A stretch of DNA of 64,000 nucleotides from Granulosicoccus sp045110475. GTDB lineage: Bacteria; Pseudomonadota; Gammaproteobacteria; Granulosicoccales; Granulosicoccaceae. Shown one piece after another: positions 27,996-35,934 of this stretch; position 1 is the first letter of the stretch, and each line of letters opens with the position of its first letter. The stretch is taken from the NCBI GenBank assembly GCA_045110475.1, contig JBGCGC010000020.1:43295-107294 (forward strand). Direction: 5' to 3'. The position numbers and the translations under genes were made by a program. A model generated the notes under the pieces. The model was not told the DNA's origin. It saw nothing but the letters and a program-made list of their open reading frames with translations, and made no database searches.

Positions 27996-29310
27996 ATGTC
28001 TGCCTGAATGCCGTAGAGAGCTTGCCGACGATTTCGTCGATATGAGAATCTTCTAGTATGAAGGGCGGGGCGAGCAACACGTGGTCGCCGTTTACGCCAT
28101 CAATAGTTCCGCCCATGGGATAACAGATGAGTCCTGCATCAAAGGCCGCTTTCTTGAATTTTTTGTGTAGGGCCATTTCTGATGGAAACGTTTTTTTGGT
28201 CTCCACGTCCTGCACGATCTCTATGCCGCGAAACAAGCCACGCCCTCTGATATTGCCAATATGTGGATGATGACTGAATTCGCTCATCAACGATGCCTGA
28301 AGTTTTTCGCCCATCTGTGCACTACGCTTTATCAAGTCCCGGTTGATCAATTTGTTGACCACAGCCAACGCGGCGGCACAGGCGGTAGGGTGCCCTACAT
28401 AGGTATGGCCGTGCTGGAAAAAACCTGAGCCTTGCTCGATGACGCTATATATCTGTGCTGAACAGAGCATGGCGCCAATGGGCTGATAACCCGCGCCCAA
28501 GCCTTTGGCGATAGTGATAATGTCGGGTCTTGTGTCGTCTTGCTCGCAAGCAAACAGGCTGCCTGTTCTGCCCATTCCGCACATAACCTCGTCAAGGATG
28601 AGAAGGATGTCGTATTGGTCGCAGATTTCGCGCACTCGCTTGAAATAGCCTTCTACTGGTGGGACTGCACCGGACGTTGCCCCAACAACAGGCTCTGCGA
28701 CGAAGCCGATGACATTGTCGGCACCAAGTTCAATGATTTTTGTTTCAAGCTCATTGGCGACTCGCAGGCCGTACTCTATTTCGGTCTCGTCCGCGCGACA
28801 GTTGCGGTAGGCGTAACACGGGGAGATGTGGCTGGTTTGCATCATCAATGGTGCGAACGGCGCTCGTCTCCATGCGTTACCGCCAGTCGCCAGAGCTGCC
28901 AGTGTGTTGCCATGGTAGCTTTGCTGTCGAGCGATAAAAAATTTTCGCGCGCTTTGGCCCTGTTCCCAATAATATTGACGGGCCAGTTTAAGCGCGGCTT
29001 CGATGGCTTCTGATCCCCCGGATACAAAGTAAGCCCGATCAATACCTGAGGGGGCCAACTGCACGAGTTTGTCAGCCAAATCCTCCGCGGGCTGCGATGT
29101 CAGGAAGCTGGTATGTGCAAACGCTACGTTGTCCAGTTGGTCCTTGATGGCTTGCGTAACATCAGGATCACCATGACCGAGACAGGATACGGCAGCACCC
29201 CCGGAACCGTCGAAATACTGTTTACCTTGAGTGTCGTACAGATACACACCCTGGCCCGAAGCGACGGTGGGTAAGCTAGACCGGGTATGCCTTGGGAAGA
29301 CATGGGACAT
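27982..29310 (-). CDS. Class III pyridoxal-phosphate aminotransferase
   Basis: PLP-dependent aminotransferase of 442 residues, fold type I, class III (omega-amino acid:pyruvate, DAPA or GABA aminotransferase group). Seen: YLYDTQGKQYFDGSGGAAV, FVSGGSEAIEAALKLARQYY, the PLP-contacting LLILDEVMCGMGRTG with Asp, and the Schiff-base lysine in ITIAKGLGAGYQP. The amine donor is unknown; neighbours (SDR immediately downstream, putrescine catabolism a few genes upstream) suggest amine or amino-acid breakdown. The SDR gene ends 21 bases before this gene begins on the same strand, so the two form an operon with the SDR first. Confidence 0.88.
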   Translation of the reverse strand: MSHVFPRHTRSSLPTVASGQGVYLYDTQGKQYFDGSGGAAVSCLGHGDPDVTQAIKDQLDNVAFAHTSFLTSQPAEDLADKLVQLAPSGIDRAYFVSGGSEAIEAALKLARQYYWEQGQSARKFFIARQQSYHGNTLAALATGGNAWRRAPFAPLMMQTSHISPCYAYRNCRADETEIEYGLRVANELETKIIELGADNVIGFVAEPVVGATSGAVPPVEGYFKRVREICDQYDILLILDEVMCGMGRTGSLFACEQDDTRPDIITIAKGLGAGYQPIGAMLCSAQIYSVIEQGSGFFQHGHTYVGHPTACAAALAVVNKLINRDLIKRSAQMGEKLQASLMSEFSHHPHIGNIRGRGLFRGIEIVQDVETKKTFPSEMALHKKFKKAAFDAGLICYPMGGTIDGVNGDHVLLAPPFILEDSHIDEIVGKLSTAFRQTFSNA

Positions 29311-29331
29311 CGGTGGTACTCCGTTATCTGC

Positions 29332-30084
29332 CTAACGCTGACCGCCATTGATTTCGACGACCTGGCCGGTAATATAACCCGATAGTTCACTGGATGCCAG
29401 AAACAAAAAAGTGGGTGCGCAGTCTGCGGGTGTCCCCAGTCTTTGTAATGGGATTTGTTGGCGGGTAGCTTCCAGTTTTTCTGCACTGGAATACCTTTGA
29501 TGGAAATCTGTCTGGATAACACCGGGAGAGACTGCATTAACGCGAATGCCCAGCGGCGCAAGTTCTCGCGCCAGCCCTCGGGAATAAGTCGATACAAACG
29601 CTTTGCTGGCAGAATAAATGGATGAACCCGGACTGCCACCGGTCAATGCTGATATAGACACCGTATTGATGATACAGGCGTCGCTGGCATTCTTCAGCAG
29701 TGGCAATAGCCCCCGCGTTATGCGAACAACAGCGCTCTGGTTCAGCTCAACGATATTCTGGTACTGTTCGTCGGTAAGTGAATCTGCAGGGAACCGGCCG
29801 AACATCGTACCTGCGTTGTTGATCAGTATATCCACGGTCTGCGTGTGTCGCGCCACGAACTTGATAAACTCAATTTGTTCTTCAGGGCGGGTGAGATCGC
29901 CTGTGACGTGGGTTATATTCTCTGGCAATCCATCGCTATAGTCCGCTCGACGACCAAGGTGCGCGATGACCCTGGCACCGGCTTCGTGAAACATCAGCAG
30001 GGTTGCACGGCCAATGCCGTTACCAGCGCCCGTGATGACAACGGTGCGTCCTGCAAACAGATCGGTGGAATAGGGCTGGCTCAT
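29332..30084 (-). CDS. Short-chain dehydrogenase/reductase
   Basis: Classical SDR of 250 residues. Nucleotide motif TGAGNGIG (about residues 18-25), NNAG at about 92-95, catalytic Ser in NTVSISALTG, and YSASK with Tyr and Lys at about 159 and 163; C-terminal SGYITGQVVEINGG is typical of the FabG-like group. Substrate unknown. It is the first gene of a two-gene unit with the aminotransferase, so it may reduce or oxidise the keto or hydroxy product of the same pathway. Confidence 0.88.
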   Translation of the reverse strand: MSQPYSTDLFAGRTVVITGAGNGIGRATLLMFHEAGARVIAHLGRRADYSDGLPENITHVTGDLTRPEEQIEFIKFVARHTQTVDILINNAGTMFGRFPADSLTDEQYQNIVELNQSAVVRITRGLLPLLKNASDACIINTVSISALTGGSPGSSIYSASKAFVSTYSRGLARELAPLGIRVNAVSPGVIQTDFHQRYSSAEKLEATRQQIPLQRLGTPADCAPTFLFLASSELSGYITGQVVEINGGQR

Positions 30085-30190
30085 GAATTATCCATGTAGC
30101 AACGCCTACGATCAGACGGTTGCGTTGTAACAGTAAGCTTGAAATCTATACTACGCGACATGGCCACCACAAATCAGTTTTGTCTTCAGA

Positions 30191-30667
30191 TCAATTGTCA
30201 GGTAGCGGGTAACGGAGTTCCTGGCCCACTCTGATTACGGTGGTACTGAGTTCGTTGACCTCAAGTAGCGCACGGACCGTTGTGGCGTATTGCTGGGCGA
30301 TCAGGCTGAGGGAATCTCCTGATCTTACGGTGTGGCGGCCGTAGGGTTGTGCATCAACGACTGCCTGATTGCTGGCAGCGGTTTCGCTATCGTCTGCAAC
30401 ATTGATGCTGGCGGTAGGCGCCGGATCAACGATAACGACGTTGGATGGCTGGGAAGGGCTTGTCGCCAGGTTGCCTTGCGAGCCGGTGTTTGCCGTAACG
30501 GTGCCCATCGACTGCTGGCCGTTGTCTTGCTCGGTCGCTTCAATGGATACGGACGGGCGCGAACTACTCATGCTGGCATGTTCGACGTTATTCTGCCAGC
30601 GATAGAGGCCAGAGCCTAGCGCCGCCGCGGACACCAGAATAAGTACCGCATCTGATACAGCAATCAT
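30191..30667 (-). CDS. Membrane-anchored LysM-domain protein
   Basis: A 158-residue protein with one N-terminal hydrophobic helix (DAVLILVSAAALGSGLY), a 75-residue low-complexity Ser/Thr/Ala/Gln linker and a C-terminal LysM domain (HTVRSGDSLSLIAQQYATTV...ELSTTVIRVGQELRYP), which should bind peptidoglycan glycan chains in the periplasm. GGAGAG 4 bases before ATG confirms the start. No catalytic domain is attached. The neighbours give no hint to its role. The 197-bp gap upstream (30668-30864) is AT-rich with nothing I can name. Confidence 0.8.
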   Translation of the reverse strand: MIAVSDAVLILVSAAALGSGLYRWQNNVEHASMSSSRPSVSIEATEQDNGQQSMGTVTANTGSQGNLATSPSQPSNVVIVDPAPTASINVADDSETAASNQAVVDAQPYGRHTVRSGDSLSLIAQQYATTVRALLEVNELSTTVIRVGQELRYPLPDN

Positions 30668-30864
30668 TCAACTCTCCGTCTACTGCTCGTTAACTCAATC
30701 GCGCAATGGTACTCCATCTACCGTTGACGGTTTAACAGGTAGTGCAGGCTTTTCCGCTTAAATCGAGTGTAGTTGATTAAAGTGTGCGTTTCGGCTCAAA
30801 TTCTAACTCAATGATACTGACGTTCTGTTCGTAACGTTAAGTTCAAACGCGGTAAATGTACCCG

Positions 30865-32169
30865 TCAAATTCTGTCCAGCAATGAATAAGCTGTCATTGC
30901 CGTTGCCAGAAGCAATGGACGCAAGCTTGGACCACCGGGAAAGACAGTGCTGGGCGATTGACTGAGTACATCAAATAATGTCGTGTTTCCAGCGATACGG
31001 TCAGCAAGTGCCTTGCCATAGATACAGGCAAGGGATACACCATGGCCTGAGTAACCTCCTGCTGTGAATTGTTGAGGTGAAAATTCTGCAAGATAGGGCA
31101 GGCGGTTTGTGGTTATAGCCAGTGTGCCACCCCAGGCATAGTCGATTGATATGTCTTGCAACTGAGGAAATACACTGATCATCGCTCGGCGGACCAGTGG
31201 TGCTATAGCCTGCGGAAAGTTATACGAATAGTTTTCACCACCGCCGAAAAGCAGGCGATCTCCAGCGACGCGACGATAGTAGTTAACGACAAAGCGTGAG
31301 TCTGCGACCGCCTCGTTCTGCGGTAACAATTCTGTAGCGATAGCGCCAAGGGGTTCAGTGACAACGATGAAATTGTTTATCGGCATGAGTCTCTTGCCGA
31401 CATCTTCGTTCAAAGAGTCGAGATATCCGTTTGTTGCCAGTATGACGTTCTGACACATAACGCTGCCTGAGGGTGTGACGATGCGATGTCCGTCCCGGGT
31501 AGCGTGTTTGTGAATGCTGGTTGCTTCGGTACGTTCATAAATTGTTGCACCTTTTAACTCCGCTATCTCTGCCAGAGAGTGGGCCAGCTTGAGTGGGTGG
31601 ATATGTCCGGCACCATAGTCAATCGTACCACCATGGTATACGCGGCTATTAACGTGCTTGCGAATGGTTCCTGCATCTAGCGGCTGCAAGGATTCATACC
31701 CATAGTGCGTTTGCAGATAGTTGCAGTAATCATGCAAGGGTTTGACGAATCGTTTTCGGTGCAGCGCACTGACTATGCCGCTTTTATAGTCGATATTGCA
31801 ACCATGGCTCTGGCAGGTGTCCAGAATCCAGCGTTTGGCTTGTTCGGCAATTTCCCACATGGCATGCGCCAATGGTTCACCCACCGACGCCTCGAGTTGC
31901 CTCTGATCCATGTTGAAACCGGTACCCAACTGACCGCCGTTGCGACCGGAGGCTCCCCAACCTACGCGATGCGCATCTAGAACGACACAGCTGATACCTT
32001 GTTTTCGAAGTTCCACTGCAGCCGACAACCCGGTGAAACCTGCACCGATAATGCAGACGTCTGTGCAAATATGGGTGCCCAAAGACGCTCGTGCTGGTGA
32101 ATCGCAGCTTGAGTTATACCAGGAAGGTGCATGCTCTCCCTGACGATCATTTTTGTAGAGGAGCTTCAT
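30865..32169 (-). CDS. puuB: Gamma-glutamylputrescine oxidase-like FAD oxidoreductase
   Basis: FAD amine oxidase of 434 residues in the DAO family. After a short leader with PSWYNSSC come the FAD motif CIIGAGFTGLSAAVELRK, the conserved GWGASGRNGGQLGTGF, and the C-terminal YSGHGVSLACIYGKALAD region, all typical of PuuB. It should oxidise gamma-glutamylputrescine, made by the PuuA-type enzyme encoded 23 bases upstream, to the aldehyde with release of ammonia and hydrogen peroxide. The direct adjacency and order PuuA-PuuB strongly support the pathway. Confidence 0.88.
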   Translation of the reverse strand: MKLLYKNDRQGEHAPSWYNSSCDSPARASLGTHICTDVCIIGAGFTGLSAAVELRKQGISCVVLDAHRVGWGASGRNGGQLGTGFNMDQRQLEASVGEPLAHAMWEIAEQAKRWILDTCQSHGCNIDYKSGIVSALHRKRFVKPLHDYCNYLQTHYGYESLQPLDAGTIRKHVNSRVYHGGTIDYGAGHIHPLKLAHSLAEIAELKGATIYERTEATSIHKHATRDGHRIVTPSGSVMCQNVILATNGYLDSLNEDVGKRLMPINNFIVVTEPLGAIATELLPQNEAVADSRFVVNYYRRVAGDRLLFGGGENYSYNFPQAIAPLVRRAMISVFPQLQDISIDYAWGGTLAITTNRLPYLAEFSPQQFTAGGYSGHGVSLACIYGKALADRIAGNTTLFDVLSQSPSTVFPGGPSLRPLLLATAMTAYSLLDRI

Positions 32170-32192
32170 GGAAAATCCGTATGCTTGTCCGA

Positions 32193-33563
32193 CTACACGT
32201 TAAGCAAAAGGTGCTCGCGCTCCCACGGGCTAATTACCTGCAGAAAGGCATCTGACTCCTGGCTTTTCACAGCGCGATACAGCGAACAGAATTCCTTGCC
32301 AAGAAGCTGCTCCAGTTCGGGAATATCATCGAACAGTTCCAGAGCCCTTGATAGATCACGTGGAATATCATGCGGTAACGAATAGGCGTCGCTGGTGATA
32401 CAGGCACGTGGCTCGCCCTTAGCCTGCATACCGAGCAGGCCGCAAGCCAGACTCGCTGCAATCGCAAGGTAGGGATTGCAGTCCATGCCTACGACACGGT
32501 TTTCAATACGGCGACTTTGCACCTTGGACAAAGGTACCCGAATCCCTGTTGTGCGATTATCAATGCCCCATTCGAGATTGATTGGCGCGGAGTCGTCACG
32601 TCGAAAACGCCGGTAGGAGTTTACGTACGGTGCCAGTATGCACAAGACCTTAGGCAGAAGTTGCTGCTGGCCAGCAATGAATCCGTAAAACAATTCTGAA
32701 GGTTGGTCATTGTCCCTGTTGAACACATTGCGTCCGCTGACACTGTCAATCACACTTTGATGAATGTGCATTGCGCTACCGGGTTGTTCTTCCATCGGTT
32801 TGGCCATGAAGGTGGCAAAGCAATTGTTTCGCAGTGCAGCTTCTCGAATAAGCCGCTTGTAGAAGAAGACCTGGTCGGCCAGTTGTACCGGGTCGCCATG
32901 CTGGAGATTGATTTCGATTTGTCCCGCTCCACCTTCCTGAATGATGGTGTCTATTTCAAACCCCTGAGCCTCGGCAAAGTTGTAAATGTCATCAATGACA
33001 GGGCCATACTCCTCCACGGCACTCATGCTGTAGGCCTGTCGCGCAATACCCTGCCTTCCGGTACGGCCGACAGGAGGCTCCACGGGCAGGTTAGGATCAA
33101 TGTTGGGCGTGGTCAGGTAAAATTCGATCTCTGGTGCAACCACGGGCCTCCAGCCATTGCGTGTGTAGGCTTCTATGACTCGCTTGAGCACGTTACGAGG
33201 TGCCATCGCATTGGGGCTGCCGTCCTGATTTTGTACATCATGAATCACCTGCAGAGTGACATCTGCCGACCATGGAACTGCCGTTGCTGCACTAAAATCC
33301 GGTACCAGTACCAGATCGGACTCAGTCCACTGATCTGGCATGTCGTCAAGATCTACGTACTCCCCCGTTATTGTCTGGTAAAAAATAGAGGTTGGCAGGT
33401 ACATGGCATCAGCTCGCGCAAACTTGCGTGCCGGCATGGCTTTGCCGCGTGAAGTTCCAGCCAGGTCTGCTACTACGCACTCTACATCGTCGACTCTTCG
33501 ACCGCCCAGCCATTCATGACATGCCTCTGGCAGTTGCTGCATCCACTGTTCGTGTTTTTTCAT
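32193..33563 (-). CDS. puuA: Gamma-glutamylputrescine synthetase (glutamine synthetase fold)
   Basis: Glutamine synthetase family ligase of 456 residues. N-terminal beta-grasp part with VECVVADLAGTSRGKAMPA, then the catalytic domain with APEIEFYL, QEGGAGQIEINLQHGDP, FMAKPMEEQPGSAMHIHQS and the C-terminal ENRVVGMDCNPYLAIAASLACGL segment. These match PuuA rather than nitrogen-assimilating GlnA (no adenylylation-site tyrosine region of the GlnA kind). It ligates glutamate to putrescine using ATP. Neighbours: puuB-like downstream, glutamine amidotransferase and second puuB-like gene upstream, all on the same strand. Confidence 0.9.
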   Translation of the reverse strand: MKKHEQWMQQLPEACHEWLGGRRVDDVECVVADLAGTSRGKAMPARKFARADAMYLPTSIFYQTITGEYVDLDDMPDQWTESDLVLVPDFSAATAVPWSADVTLQVIHDVQNQDGSPNAMAPRNVLKRVIEAYTRNGWRPVVAPEIEFYLTTPNIDPNLPVEPPVGRTGRQGIARQAYSMSAVEEYGPVIDDIYNFAEAQGFEIDTIIQEGGAGQIEINLQHGDPVQLADQVFFYKRLIREAALRNNCFATFMAKPMEEQPGSAMHIHQSVIDSVSGRNVFNRDNDQPSELFYGFIAGQQQLLPKVLCILAPYVNSYRRFRRDDSAPINLEWGIDNRTTGIRVPLSKVQSRRIENRVVGMDCNPYLAIAASLACGLLGMQAKGEPRACITSDAYSLPHDIPRDLSRALELFDDIPELEQLLGKEFCSLYRAVKSQESDAFLQVISPWEREHLLLNV

Positions 33564-33602
33564 AGAATTTCAACAGCGCTGGCGCGTACCATTGTTAAAT
33601 GG

Positions 33603-34382
33603 CTAGCCGGCATGCGCACTTTTCTGATGATCTGGTTGGCGGTTTAGAAAATCCCTCAGCGTCTGCGCTACGGGGTCTTGTGTGATGGGTTCATTCAATG
33701 TGCGCAAGGCTTGTTCGAGTATTGTCCCGGGCAGTATGTCACCGCGTGCCTCCAGAAGACCGCCGACAAACGACTTGTCAAATTCCGGATGCGGCTGAAT
33801 AGTCAGAATGCGTGAGTCATAAACTATTGCTGCATGTTGACAGACCCCGCTGCTGCCTGCATTGACAGCGCCCTCGGGTAGCTCGACGACCTGATCCTGA
33901 TGAAACGCCATTAGCGGGGTGCTGTCCTCCGGAATATCATTGAAGACTGATGGATCAAGCGCATAGTCAACGCGTCCGACTGACCAGCCACCTGAGTATT
34001 TCTCAACGCGTCCTCCGAGAGCCTGCGCTATGATCTGGTGTCCGAAGCAGATGCCCACCATAGGGGCGCCCTTGGCATATATCTGGCGAATCAGTTGCTC
34101 CAGCGGGGGTATCCAGCTATGCGGCTCATACGCGCCGTGTCTGGAACCGGTTATCAGCCAGACATCAGCGTCGTTGATACTCTCTGGAAAGTCATTGTCC
34201 AGAACGGCCCAATGTCGATAATCAAACGAGTCTTCGCCCAACAGATTGACAAACAACTGGTTGTAATCCGGGTAGCGATCGATGATTTCCTCAGGTGCCC
34301 GACCAGCTTGCAGGATTCCCAGTGTCTTTTTTGCAGGTGTTTCTGGCTTGGTTGAGCCTGGAGTCTGGTTCGGTGCGGTCAT
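33603..34382 (-). CDS. Class I glutamine amidotransferase in putrescine operon
   Basis: Class I glutamine amidotransferase domain protein of 259 residues. The nucleophile elbow is VGICFGHQIIAQALGG, with the His-Glu pair in the C-terminal IQPHPEF. The GICFGHQ pattern is that of the GMP-synthase-like GATase group rather than PuuD itself, so I do not use the name puuD. In position it could hydrolyse gamma-glutamyl-GABA or a related gamma-glutamyl intermediate; that is inference from the operon. The N-terminal 20 residues are Pro/Thr/Lys rich and probably disordered. Confidence 0.82.
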   Translation of the reverse strand: MTAPNQTPGSTKPETPAKKTLGILQAGRAPEEIIDRYPDYNQLFVNLLGEDSFDYRHWAVLDNDFPESINDADVWLITGSRHGAYEPHSWIPPLEQLIRQIYAKGAPMVGICFGHQIIAQALGGRVEKYSGGWSVGRVDYALDPSVFNDIPEDSTPLMAFHQDQVVELPEGAVNAGSSGVCQHAAIVYDSRILTIQPHPEFDKSFVGGLLEARGDILPGTILEQALRTLNEPITQDPVAQTLRDFLNRQPDHQKSAHAG

Positions 34383-34471
34383 GGCCTGATTGTCAGAGTT
34401 CGTTGTTTGAATTAAACCCTGTTTACCATATCAGAGGCATACCATGGATATTCCCGTGTGGTTCAGGGTTT

Positions 34472-35749
34472 TTACATACCCACAGCATCACGCAATCCAT
34501 ACCACCACGACCCTACGGTAGAGTACTGTGCGCGGAATCGTTGTCCGCCCGGAAAAGGGTACCACGGCAAACTGGCAAATCGTTCGAACCGCTCGGTATT
34601 GCCGCTCACCGCCTCTGACAAAAGACGACCAAACAAGTGCGACCCGGTAACACCATGGCCACTGTATCCCATGGCAAAAAATGTGTTGTTTCCCAGTTTA
34701 CCCAACTGCGGTACGCGTGAGAATGACAAGGCGAAGTTACCACTCCAGGCGTGAGTGACTTTTATCGTTTTCATTTGTGGAAAGACCTTCTCCATGTTCG
34801 GTCGTAACTTCGCTTCGACGTTCGCAGGATCAGAGCCACCGTAAACCGTACCCCCGCCGAAAAGAAGCCGTCTGTCAGCCGACAATCGGTAGTAGTCAAG
34901 AATGTATCTGACATCTTCAACGCAACTGTCGCTGGGTAGAATCTCTTGCGCGAGCTCTTCGCCTAATGGTTCAGTAGCCATGACCTGTGTTGAAACCGGC
35001 ATGACTCGAGGTGCGAGTTTTGGCACGCTATTTCCCAGATAGGCATTGCCGCAAATGATAAGAGTGTTGCAGCGAACTGTGCCGTAGTCGGTGACAACCA
35101 GCGGACGGTCGTCCACTGCATCAATACGATTGACGCGACTTTGCTCATAAATGATCCCACCTTGTGTCTCCAGTGCTGCAGCTTCACCCAGTGCCAGATT
35201 TAAAGGATGCAGATGGCCTCCGGAATGATCGATCATTCCGCCACAATAAATGCCTGAACTGACATGATTTTGCAGAGAAGATGCATCCAGCATTTCATGG
35301 TCATGCATGCCGTGCTGCACCCACAGATTTTGCTTGGCCTCCAGCTCTCGCATCTGTTTTGCATTGAACGCCACATAGATATTACGTGGCTTGAGGTCGC
35401 ACTGTATGTCGTACTCGGCGACGAATTCCCGAATCACGCTCGCCCCTTCCTGTACCAGTGTCCCGACGAAACTGGCAGTCTGCGCCCCGTAACGTTTGCC
35501 AATCGTCTCGAGGCTGGCATTCAGGCCGTTGACAATCTGGCCACCGTTACGCCCGGATGCCCCCCAGCCAATGCGAGCACCTTCCAGCAATGTAACGCTG
35601 CGGCCAAGCCTTGCCAGATGAAGCGCGGCGGATAACCCACTGAAGCCGCCACCCACCACGCAGACATCGGCTTCCTGATCGCCCGTCAGTGATGTTCTGT
35701 CAGGAGTTGCATTGGCTGAGTGCGCGTAGTAGCTACTGATGTGTTCCAT
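34472..35749 (-). CDS. Second PuuB-like FAD-dependent oxidoreductase
   Basis: DAO-family oxidase of 425 residues and an evident paralogue of the protein encoded at 30865-32169: the same YYAHSAN leader region, FAD motif CVVGGGFSGLSAALHLARLG, GWGASGRNGGQIVNGL, and C-terminal MGYSGHGVTGSHLFGRLL. It presumably oxidises a gamma-glutamylated or free amine; having two such enzymes in one operon suggests two substrates, for example putrescine and another polyamine derivative. It is the first gene of the minus-strand run, divergent from the sucrose genes, so its upstream gap carries the likely operon promoter. Confidence 0.85.
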   Translation of the reverse strand: MEHISSYYAHSANATPDRTSLTGDQEADVCVVGGGFSGLSAALHLARLGRSVTLLEGARIGWGASGRNGGQIVNGLNASLETIGKRYGAQTASFVGTLVQEGASVIREFVAEYDIQCDLKPRNIYVAFNAKQMRELEAKQNLWVQHGMHDHEMLDASSLQNHVSSGIYCGGMIDHSGGHLHPLNLALGEAAALETQGGIIYEQSRVNRIDAVDDRPLVVTDYGTVRCNTLIICGNAYLGNSVPKLAPRVMPVSTQVMATEPLGEELAQEILPSDSCVEDVRYILDYYRLSADRRLLFGGGTVYGGSDPANVEAKLRPNMEKVFPQMKTIKVTHAWSGNFALSFSRVPQLGKLGNNTFFAMGYSGHGVTGSHLFGRLLSEAVSGNTERFERFASLPWYPFPGGQRFRAQYSTVGSWWYGLRDAVGM

Positions 35750-35934
35750 GAGTGGTGTTGAAAATTCCGTATCGGTAGGTTTGATTTTTCAGTGAAGGGC
35801 AATGATGCCATCGTGTACGCTATCGTAAGTAGGTAATAGATTGCCTGCAGGCGCATTCTACTGTCTGACTCACAGGCGTACTGACATTCCACTGCAAGTC
35901 CTGTTACGTAACGAGCCGTGGAAGTAACCGGAAA
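35750..35934. promoter_or_regulatory. Divergent gap between putrescine and sucrose operons
   Basis: The 185-bp gap must hold promoters for both operons. A perfect 10-bp palindrome GTTACGTAAC lies at 35903-35912, about 23 bases before the sucrose-phosphate synthase start, and could be an operator. I could not define -35/-10 pairs with confidence. Confidence 0.35.

Noticed and set aside
32703..33452. 249-codon open frame on the plus strand
   Set aside because: Antisense to puuA, whose frame carries full glutamine-synthetase motifs; the plus-strand translation has no domain-like pattern.
33603..34382. Naming the amidotransferase puuD
   Set aside because: The active-site pattern GICFGHQ is that of the GMP-synthase-like GATase group; only the context suggests PuuD activity.
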